The position numbers were made by a program, and so were the translations under genes. DNA of 6,945 bases from Pseudomonadota bacterium (lineage in GTDB: Bacteria > Pseudomonadota > Alphaproteobacteria > Rhizobiales > Xanthobacteraceae). The stretch is taken from the NCBI GenBank assembly GCA_023392205.1, contig JAEVZN010000371.1, forward strand, positions 1-6,945, read 5' to 3'. Below, piece after piece: positions 1 to 5,778 of the stretch. The notes beneath the pieces are model-generated. The model ran no database searches. It was given only the letters and a program-made list of their open reading frames with translations, and was not told where the DNA came from. Within the stretch, counting starts at the first letter, position 1; every line of letters starts with the position of its first letter.

Positions 1-1
1 C

Positions 2-1036
2 ACTTTGCCACTCCTTCCCGTGCTGGCGCTGACGGACTCGATACCCGCCTACCGGGAGGCGCTGGCCGTATCCCCTCGAACTCAAGCGGCGCGCATGACG
101 GCGGTTCTCGCCTCGGCCCTGCGGGTCCGCTCGCTTCATGCCGCAGTGCTGCGCCGCGTGGAGGCGGCCCGAGAGTCCGGACAGCCAATGCCGCGTATTC
201 CGTCCGGCGACCCCTTAAGCGAAGCGCATGTCATTCTCGCCGGACGCGGCCGCGCTTACCCGTCCCTTTCGGTCAGCCTCGGCGAGCAGACCCGTGTGAT
301 CGGCGCCCTGACCATTGCCGCCGCCGCCCGGCATCTCAAGACGCGCGACATTGACGGATTGGTCATCGGCGACGGGTTCGATCCGCGCGGCGTCCAGGCG
401 ATCCTGTCGGTACTGGCTGAAGACCCTCGCTTCCGCGATTTGCCCATCGGCGTCATCGGAATGCCGGGCGAGCAGGATTGGCCGGAACTTCCACATTTGG
501 CTTTTGCCGCCGAGACTCCGGAGTTGATCGGACGTCTGTTGCCACTGATACGCCTGCACGCCTTTGCCGGACGGCTGCGGCAGACCTTGAAAGCCTTTGA
601 CCGCGCAGCCGCGCTCGATCCGGAAACCGGATTGTTGCGCCAGCCGCATTTCAGCGAGGCACTCGCCCGGCTGCTGCGCGATGCCACCGCCCGCAATCAG
701 GGGCTGGCATTGGCCCGCTTCGTGATCGAGCCGCAGCCCGATACCCGCGTGGTGATCGATGCTGCGCGATTGATTGCGAAGACGATGCGCCATGCAGATA
801 TCGGCTGCCGCGACGACGATGGGTCGATCCTCGCAGCCTTTGCCGAGACCGATCTGGCCGAAGCGAAAATGGTTTCAAAACGCATCGCCAATAGCCTGAA
901 GCAATCCTTGCCCCTGCCGGACGGCAAGCGCCGGCGTGCCGCTCCCAAAGTCATTCTGACCATGCGAAAGTCCACCGACGATGTCGCCGCCCTGATCGCA
1001 CGGGTCTCGGTCCCGGCACGGGTTGCAGCGGCGTAA
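2..1036 (+). CDS. Receiver-like / degenerate GGDEF-domain protein (5' end missing)
   Basis: The frame is open to the left edge and ends at TAA 1034-1036. The first possible start inside the window is a TTG at 5, but the true start is probably upstream, so this is a 3' fragment of about 344 codons. Residues below count from that TTG. Residues about 70-185 look like a response-regulator receiver fold: alternating hydrophobic strands and helices, with an acidic turn at VIGDGFD (120-126). Residues about 204-302 look like a GGDEF (diguanylate cyclase) domain: DPETGLL (205-211) matches the usual DxLTGLxNR entry motif. At the signature position the sequence reads RDDDGS (269-274) instead of GGDEF, and the FKxINDxxGHxxGD segment before it is shortened. 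Diguanylate cyclase activity is therefore unlikely; a regulatory or nucleotide-sensing role is an inference. No membrane segment is seen. The gene lies 35 bases before the dsbA-like gene on the same strand. The fold assignment is moderately sure; the function is unknown. Confidence 0.75.
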   Translation, partial: TLPLLPVLALTDSIPAYREALAVSPRTQAARMTAVLASALRVRSLHAAVLRRVEAARESGQPMPRIPSGDPLSEAHVILAGRGRAYPSLSVSLGEQTRVIGALTIAAAARHLKTRDIDGLVIGDGFDPRGVQAILSVLAEDPRFRDLPIGVIGMPGEQDWPELPHLAFAAETPELIGRLLPLIRLHAFAGRLRQTLKAFDRAAALDPETGLLRQPHFSEALARLLRDATARNQGLALARFVIEPQPDTRVVIDAARLIAKTMRHADIGCRDDDGSILAAFAETDLAEAKMVSKRIANSLKQSLPLPDGKRRRAAPKVILTMRKSTDDVAALIARVSVPARVAAA

Positions 1037-1060
1037 GCTCGCGCCTACATCCTTGCGGGC

Positions 1061-1065
1061 AGGAG
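1061..1065 (+). promoter_or_regulatory. Ribosome binding site of the dsbA-like gene
   Basis: AGGAG sits six bases before the ATG at 1072, which is a near-ideal Shine-Dalgarno match and spacing. It fixes the start of the oxidoreductase gene at 1072 and argues against the longer overlapping frame that opens at 1023. Confidence 0.8.
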
Positions 1066-1071
1066 AAAACC

Positions 1072-1758
1072 ATGCCCGACACCGCCAATCCGGTCCGTAT
1101 CGATGTCGTGTCCGACGTAGTCTGCCCGTGGTGCTTCATCGGCAAGAAGCGGCTGGAACAGGCCATCGCGCTCACGCCGGACATTCCGGTCGAGGTGCAT
1201 TACCATCCCTATTTCCTCAATGACTGGATTCCGCCGCAGGGTATTTCGCGCGAGGAATATCTCACGACGAAATTCGGCTCGCCGGAGCGCTACAAGGACA
1301 TCGCGACCCGCGTATCCGCCGCAGCCGCACAGGACGGGCTGGTTTACGCGATCGACAAGCTGCACCGGCAGCCGAATACGACCGACAGCCATCGCCTGAT
1401 CCACTGGGCCGAGCAGATCGGCAAGGGACCGCAGATGAAGCAGCGGCTGATGGAATTGTACTTCTCCGAAGGAGCCGATCTCTCCGACCGCGCCGTCCTG
1501 GTCAAGGCCGCGACCGCTATCGGGCTCGATGAAAATGACACCGCCACCAAACTCGACAGCGATGTCGATCTTGCGCAGATCACCGCGCGCGTCGAACAGG
1601 CCAAGGCATCGGGCATCGAGGGCGTGCCCTTCTTCATCTTCGACAATGCTTATGGCGTCTCCGGCGCACAGGCGCCGGAGCAACTGGCAAGCGTCATCCG
1701 CAAGGTGGCGGAGGAAAAGGCGAAGGCTGCGGAGTCAACGTCTGTACCGTCATCCTGA
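1072..1758 (+). CDS. DsbA family thiol oxidoreductase (FrnE-like)
   Basis: A 228-residue protein with a thioredoxin fold carrying an inserted helical domain. The first beta strand (RIDVVSDVVC, 9-18) leads into the redox motif C18-P19-W20-C21. The helical insertion spans about 60-165. The conserved GVPFF segment at 184-188 supplies the cis-proline (P186) that packs against the active site. CPWC, the following FIGK, and GIEGVPFF are typical of the FrnE branch of the DsbA family, which also includes proteins annotated as 2-hydroxychromene-2-carboxylate isomerase-like. No signal peptide or membrane segment is visible, so it should act in the cytoplasm, probably in disulfide exchange or oxidative-stress protection; the substrate cannot be read from the sequence. 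The length is normal for the family. The start is supported by a strong ribosome binding site. Oddly, the final residues P-S-S and the TGA stop are encoded by the left arm of an intergenic palindromic repeat. It converges on mfd. Confidence 0.9.
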   Translation: MPDTANPVRIDVVSDVVCPWCFIGKKRLEQAIALTPDIPVEVHYHPYFLNDWIPPQGISREEYLTTKFGSPERYKDIATRVSAAAAQDGLVYAIDKLHRQPNTTDSHRLIHWAEQIGKGPQMKQRLMELYFSEGADLSDRAVLVKAATAIGLDENDTATKLDSDVDLAQITARVEQAKASGIEGVPFFIFDNAYGVSGAQAPEQLASVIRKVAEEKAKAAESTSVPSS

Positions 1759-1840
1759 GGTGACGGCGAAGCCGCCCCCGAAGGATGCACGGCCCTCGTC
1801 CTTCGAGACGCACGCTGCGCGAGCCTCTCGGGATGAGGGC
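1746..1840. repeat. Palindromic intergenic repeat (REP/BIME-like) between convergent genes
   Basis: The two ends are inverted copies. Bases 1750-1760 pair with 1826-1836 (11 pairs, two of them G-U on the + strand RNA), and two more C-G pairs follow beyond one G/G mismatch (1747-1748 with 1838-1839). Inside lies a second perfect 7-bp stem, CGAAGGA 1779-1785 with TCCTTCG 1799-1805, around a 13-base loop. The CGTCATCCTGAGG end and the CGAAGGATG core match, from memory, a palindromic element common between genes in Bradyrhizobium and relatives. It starts within the last codons of the dsbA-like gene and stops 28 bases short of the end of mfd. Neither strand has a T-run after the stem, so it is not a classical intrinsic terminator, but it could stabilise 3' ends or block converging transcription. 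The outer stem is weaker on the - strand, where the two G-U pairs become A-C mismatches. Confidence 0.8.
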
Positions 1841-1867
1841 GGAGAAATGCAGCAATGTTCGTGACCC

Positions 1868-4800
1868 TCAGGCCGCCTTCTTGCCTTCCGCGATCCGCAC
1901 CAGAGTGCGCAGGATCTTCGTGGTGCCGAGCAAACGCTGCACCGGTTTCGGCCAATCGTCGAGGAACACTACTTTCTGATCCGGCCGCACTTTGGCGATC
2001 GGCGCTTGGCTGGTGATGTAGCGCATCAGGCCTTCCGGATTGGCGAAGCTGTTGTCACGGAATTGCAGCACCGCGCCCTTCTGGCCGGTGTCGATCCGCT
2101 CGACATTGGCGCGCTTCGCCAGCAACTTGATCACCACGATCTGCATCAGGTGCTTGACCACTTCCGGCAGCGGACCGAAGCGGTCGACGAGTTCGGCGGC
2201 AAAGCTCTCTATCTCCTGCTCGTTCTCCACCGTCGCGATGCGCCGGTACAGGCCGAGCCGCACCGACAGGTCGGCCACGTAATCCTCCGGAATGAGCACC
2301 GGCGTGCCGACCGTGATCTGCGGCGACCATTGATCCGCCACCGGCTCGGTGATGCCGGCCTTCAGTGCCGTCACCGCCTCTTCCAGCATCTGCTGATAAA
2401 GTTCGAAGCCGACTTCCTTGATGTGCCCGGACTGCTCCTCGCCGAGCAGATTGCCGGCGCCGCGGATGTCGAGATCGTGCGAGGCGAGTTGGAAGCCCGC
2501 GCCCAGCGTATCCAGCGATTGCAGCACCTTCAGCCGCCGCTCGGCCTGCGCAGTCAGGCGGCGATCCACCGGCAGCGTGAACAGCGCATAGGCACGGATC
2601 TTCGAGCGCCCCACCCTCCCGCGCAACTGATAGAGTTGCGACAGGCCGAAGCGGTCCGCACGATGTACGATCAGCGTATTGGCGGTCGGAATGTCGAGCC
2701 CAGATTCGATGATGGTGGTCGACAGCAGCACATCGTACTTGCCTTCATAGAAAGCAGACATGATGTCTTCCAATGCAGTCGCTGGCATCTGGCCATGCGC
2801 CACCGCGACCTTCACCTCCGGCACCTGGGTGTCGAGGAATTCCTTGACACCGGCCAGATCCTCGATGCGCGGACAGACATAGAAGGAATGGCCCCCGCGA
2901 TAGCGTTCGCGCAGTATCGCCTCGCGGACCACGACCGGATCGAAAGGCGACACGAAGGTGCGCACCGCCAGACGATCGACGGGGGGCGAAGCGATCAGCG
3001 ACAAATCGCGCACGCCGGTCAATGCCAGTTGCAGCGTGCGCGGAATCGGCGTGGCGGAGAGGGTCAGCACATGCACCTCGGCGCGCAGGGATTTCAGCTT
3101 CTCTTTGTGCGCAACGCCGAAATGCTGCTCCTCGTCGACGATAACCAGCGCCAGATCGTTGAACTTGACGGTCTTGCCGAGCAGCGCATGCGTGCCGACA
3201 ACGATGTCGAGCGTGCCGTCGGCCAACGCTTTCTTGGTCAGCGCAAGATCGGCTGACGACACGAGCCGGGACATCTGTCCGACCTTCAGCGGAAAGCCGC
3301 GAAGCCGCTCGGAGAATGACTTGTAATGCTGGCGCGCCAGGAGTGTTGTCGGCACCACCACGGCCACCTGCCGGCCGCTCATGGCCGCGACAAAGGCCGC
3401 GCGAAGCGCCACTTCCGTCTTGCCGAAGCCGACATCGCCGCAGACCAGCCGGTCCATCGGCCGCCCGGACGCGAGATCGTCGAGCGCCGCATCGATGGCG
3501 CCCTGCTGATCCTCGGTCTCCTGATAGGGAAAGCCGGCGCAGAATTCATCATAGGCCCCGGCAGGCACCTCGAGCCTCTCGGCCTCCCGCAACTTGCGTT
3601 CGGCCGCGATCTTCATCAGTTCATGCGCGATCTCGCGGATGCGATTCTTCATCCGCGCCTTGCGCGTCTGCCAGCCCGTGCCGCCCAGCCGGTCTATTTC
3701 GACGGCGAGATCTTCCGAGCCGTAGCGCGACAGCAATTCGATATTCTCGACCGGAAGATAGAGCTTGTCGCCGCCGGCATAATGCAGTTCGAGACAATCG
3801 TGCGGCGCGCCGGCCGCCTCGATGGTCGACAGGCCGACAAAGCGGCCGATGCCGTGATCGACATGCACAACCAGATCGCCGGCGGCGAGACTTGTCGCCT
3901 CGGCGATGAAATTTTCCGCCTTGCGTGACGCACGCCGCGGCCGGGACAGTCGCTCACCAAGAATGTCCTGCTCGCCGATGATCGCCGCCTGCGCGGTCTC
4001 AAATCCGGATTCGATACCGAGGACAGCGAGCGCGATCTCGGTCTTCGGCCGCGCCAGTGCGTCCTGCCAGGACGACACATTGGTCAGGTTGGGAAGATTA
4101 TGGTCGCGCAGCACATTCGCCATGCGGTCGCGCGCGCCTTCGCTCCACAGCGCGACGATGACCGACTTGCCGTCGCGCTGCAGCGTCGTCACATGCCGGG
4201 TCACGGCGTCGAAGACATTGGCGTCCTTCTCGGCGCGCTCGGCTGCGAAATTGTGTCCCTGCCTCGTGCCGGCATCGACAGCATCCGCATCGGGGACGGC
4301 AAAGGGCGTGAGCTGTGCGACCTTGCGCCGTTCCAGCCTTTCCCCGAACTCGCTTTCGGTCAGATACAGCGAACCCGGCGGCAGCGGCTTGTAGGGCACG
4401 CCCGCCGAACCATCCGGCACGTTGCGACGCGCATCGTAATAATCGGCGATCTGCGCGAACCGGTCCCTGGCGGCATCCGCGGCCAGCGGCTCCAGCATGA
4501 CGGGTGTGCTGTCGAGATAATCGAACAGCGTATCCATCTTCTCGTGAAACAGCGGCAGCCAATGCTCCATGCCGGGGTAGCGGCGGCCTTCGCTGACGGA
4601 TTCATAGAGAAGATCATCGCGCGTGGCGGCGCCGAAGGCCTGCACATAACCCTGCCGGAAACGCCGGATGGTTTCGGTGGTGAGCTGAAACTCGGAGACC
4701 GGCACGAGATCGAGGGCGCGCAGGTCATATTGCGTGCGCTGGGTTTCCGGATCGAAGGCGCGGATGGTCTCGATCTGGTCGCCGAAGAAATCCAGCCGCA

Positions 4801-5368
4801 CCGGCTCGGCCATGCCGGGCGCGAAGAGATCGAGGATACCGCCGCGCTGGGCATAATCGCCGGGCTCACGCACGGTCGACGCGCGCGTATAGCCGTTCAG
4901 TTCGAGCCAGCTTGCCACCCGCTCCATCGGCATGACATTGCCGGGGGCGGCGGAGAGAGATTGTCCTGAGACGAGATCGCGCGGCGGCACGCGCTGCAGG
5001 ATCGCATTCACCGTGGTCAACACGATCGAGGGGCGCTCGCGCGCTTCCACATTCGCAAGCCGCGACAGCGTGGTCATGCGTTGCGCCAGCACACCGGCAT
5101 GCGGCGACACGCGGTCATAGGGCAGGCAATCCCAGGCCGGGAATTCAAGCCGTTCGATATCGGGCGCGAAGAATGCCAGGCCCCGCGCCAATGTCGCCAG
5201 GCGCGAACCGTCGCGGCACACAGCCAGCAGGCTGACTCCGGGCGCATAGGGCCGCGCGGCGATGGCGCGGGCGAGATCGGCCGAAACCAGCCCCTCGGCA
5301 CCGTCGGCGACATTGGACAAGGTGAGCGGCTTGCCGGGCCGCAGAAATTCGGCGGGATTGCGCGCCAT
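1868..5368 (-). CDS. mfd: Transcription-repair coupling factor Mfd
   Basis: A complete 1166-residue ATP-driven DNA translocase that removes RNA polymerase stalled at lesions and recruits UvrA for strand-specific excision repair. Length is close to that of E. coli Mfd (about 1148). In order: the UvrB-like N-terminal module (about 1-330, with RGGILDLF at 175-182 and RLDFFGDQIE at 191-200), a linker region, the RNA-polymerase-interacting CarD-like domain (about 493-560, GDLVVHVDHGIGRF at 497-510), the superfamily 2 motor, and the C-terminal regulatory domain (about 1010-1130). Motor motifs are intact: Walker A GDVGFGKT 644-651, TTLLARQH 674-681, VVGTHALL 723-730, Walker B DEEQ 745-748, SATPIPRT 771-778, TIIESGLDIP 885-894 and QLRGRVGRS 914-922. 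The TRG translocation motif shared with RecG is at 964-976 (HDLDIRGAGNLLG). Start ATG 5366-5368 overlaps the sdhE stop, with AAGGCGG (5376-5382) seven bases upstream. Nothing looks broken or truncated. Confidence 0.98.
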   Translation of the reverse strand: MARNPAEFLRPGKPLTLSNVADGAEGLVSADLARAIAARPYAPGVSLLAVCRDGSRLATLARGLAFFAPDIERLEFPAWDCLPYDRVSPHAGVLAQRMTTLSRLANVEARERPSIVLTTVNAILQRVPPRDLVSGQSLSAAPGNVMPMERVASWLELNGYTRASTVREPGDYAQRGGILDLFAPGMAEPVRLDFFGDQIETIRAFDPETQRTQYDLRALDLVPVSEFQLTTETIRRFRQGYVQAFGAATRDDLLYESVSEGRRYPGMEHWLPLFHEKMDTLFDYLDSTPVMLEPLAADAARDRFAQIADYYDARRNVPDGSAGVPYKPLPPGSLYLTESEFGERLERRKVAQLTPFAVPDADAVDAGTRQGHNFAAERAEKDANVFDAVTRHVTTLQRDGKSVIVALWSEGARDRMANVLRDHNLPNLTNVSSWQDALARPKTEIALAVLGIESGFETAQAAIIGEQDILGERLSRPRRASRKAENFIAEATSLAAGDLVVHVDHGIGRFVGLSTIEAAGAPHDCLELHYAGGDKLYLPVENIELLSRYGSEDLAVEIDRLGGTGWQTRKARMKNRIREIAHELMKIAAERKLREAERLEVPAGAYDEFCAGFPYQETEDQQGAIDAALDDLASGRPMDRLVCGDVGFGKTEVALRAAFVAAMSGRQVAVVVPTTLLARQHYKSFSERLRGFPLKVGQMSRLVSSADLALTKKALADGTLDIVVGTHALLGKTVKFNDLALVIVDEEQHFGVAHKEKLKSLRAEVHVLTLSATPIPRTLQLALTGVRDLSLIASPPVDRLAVRTFVSPFDPVVVREAILRERYRGGHSFYVCPRIEDLAGVKEFLDTQVPEVKVAVAHGQMPATALEDIMSAFYEGKYDVLLSTTIIESGLDIPTANTLIVHRADRFGLSQLYQLRGRVGRSKIRAYALFTLPVDRRLTAQAERRLKVLQSLDTLGAGFQLASHDLDIRGAGNLLGEEQSGHIKEVGFELYQQMLEEAVTALKAGITEPVADQWSPQITVGTPVLIPEDYVADLSVRLGLYRRIATVENEQEIESFAAELVDRFGPLPEVVKHLMQIVVIKLLAKRANVERIDTGQKGAVLQFRDNSFANPEGLMRYITSQAPIAKVRPDQKVVFLDDWPKPVQRLLGTTKILRTLVRIAEGKKAA

Positions 5369-5661
5369 CAGCGATCCGCCTTGCGGGCAGCATGAAAGGT
5401 CTGGATGCGCGACAGCAGCGGCGTGAGAAACTCAGCCGGCGCCGGTGCCTCGCCGGTCACCCAGAGGTAGAGATCGTGATCTGGAACGTCGAGCAGTCTT
5501 TCGTAGTCGTCGAGATCGGCTTCGGACAGGCTTGCGATTTCCGCATCGGCAAAACGGCCGAGCAGCAGATCGGTTTCGCGGATGCCGCGATGCCACGACC
5601 GGAACAGGAGCCGCCGCTGCCGCTCGCCCAATCCGTCGCTTGATCGTGTGGTGCCGCTCAT
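5368..5661 (-). CDS. sdhE: Succinate dehydrogenase assembly factor SdhE (FAD attachment factor)
   Basis: A 97-residue acidic protein of the SdhE/SDHAF2 (DUF339/YgfY) family, which helps attach FAD covalently to the succinate dehydrogenase flavoprotein SdhA in the cytoplasm. The hallmark RGxRE motif is present as R25-G26-I27-R28-E29 within WHRGIRETD (23-31). It is followed by DLLLGRFAD (31-39) and the conserved YERLLDVPDHDLYLW stretch (53-67), which forms the last helices of the small helical bundle. Length matches the family (about 80-100). The ATG at 5659-5661 has a purine-rich stretch (GAGGCAGG) directly upstream as its ribosome binding site. The stop TGA shares its last A with the mfd start (TGATG), so mfd is probably translated by coupling. 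No sdh structural gene is in the window. Linkage to mfd appears to be conserved chromosomal order, not a shared pathway. Confidence 0.95.
   Translation of the reverse strand: MSGTTRSSDGLGERQRRLLFRSWHRGIRETDLLLGRFADAEIASLSEADLDDYERLLDVPDHDLYLWVTGEAPAPAEFLTPLLSRIQTFHAARKADR
5376..5382 (-). promoter_or_regulatory. Internal ribosome binding site for mfd inside sdhE
   Basis: On the - strand AAGGCGG lies seven bases before the mfd ATG, within the last codons of sdhE. With the TGATG stop/start overlap it supports the chosen mfd start and lets mfd initiate either by coupling or independently. Confidence 0.55.
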
Positions 5662-5698
5662 CCTGCCTCGTGATCCGATCCGTGCCGCAACGCCAAAA

Positions 5699-5715
5699 GC
5701 CCGGACGGGCCGGGC
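5699..5715 (-). other. GC hairpin in sdhE-mfd leader
   Basis: GCCCGG (5699-5704) is a perfect inverted match to CCGGGC (5710-5715) around a five-base loop. On the - strand the stem is followed by TTTT (5698-5695), and CGCC 5691-5694 could extend it by pairing with GGCG 5717-5720. It resembles a weak intrinsic terminator, or a 5'-end stem if transcription starts near 5714. A six-pair stem can occur by chance in DNA this rich in G and C. Confidence 0.35.
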
Positions 5716-5720
5716 GGGCG

Positions 5721-5749
5721 TATATAGGCGGCACGGAAGCGTCTGTCAG
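5721..5749 (-). promoter_or_regulatory. Candidate sigma70-type promoter for sdhE-mfd
   Basis: Read on the - strand there is CTGACA (5749-5744; five of six match TTGACA), exactly 17 bases of spacer, then TATATA (5726-5721; four of six match TATAAT). TATATA is the only AT-rich block in an otherwise GC-rich gap. Transcription would begin near 5714, leaving a leader of about 53 bases before the sdhE ATG. Confidence 0.55.
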
Positions 5750-5778
5750 CCCGCTTCGTTCCGCGCTATGCGTTTGCC

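Larger units (their letters stand above)
5662..5778. other. Divergent intergenic region sdhE / recG
   Basis: 117 bases separate the sdhE and recG starts and must hold the promoters for both directions. I see one good promoter candidate toward sdhE, one weak candidate toward recG, and a short GC hairpin with a T-run on the - strand. No open frame, direct repeat or recognisable repressor operator stands out. Confidence 0.7.

Noticed and set aside
215..793. 192-codon open frame on the - strand opposite the GGDEF-like gene
   Set aside because: Composition is typical of a shadow frame, and it overlaps a coding region with recognisable domain patterns.
1045..1683. 212-codon open frame on the - strand opposite the dsbA-like gene
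   Set aside because: The + strand frame has the CPWC site, cis-proline and a strong ribosome binding site; this one has no family signature.
1746..1840. Classical rho-independent terminator for the dsbA-like gene or mfd
   Set aside because: The stems are present but no T-run follows on either strand, so it is called a repeat with a possible boundary role instead.
1740..1867. CRISPR-like or mobile-element ends in the convergent gap
   Set aside because: There is a single palindrome with no direct repeats, spacers or transposase, so it is a REP-like element rather than an array or insertion sequence.
2006..3256. 416-codon open frame on the + strand opposite mfd
   Set aside because: It lies wholly antisense to well-conserved Mfd motor and C-terminal domains. 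Its translation is rich in H, R, Q and L with no recognisable motif, which is typical of a GC-rich antisense shadow.
4100..4969. 289-codon open frame on the + strand opposite the mfd 5' half
   Set aside because: Antisense shadow of the UvrB-like part of Mfd; no ribosome binding site or domain pattern was seen.
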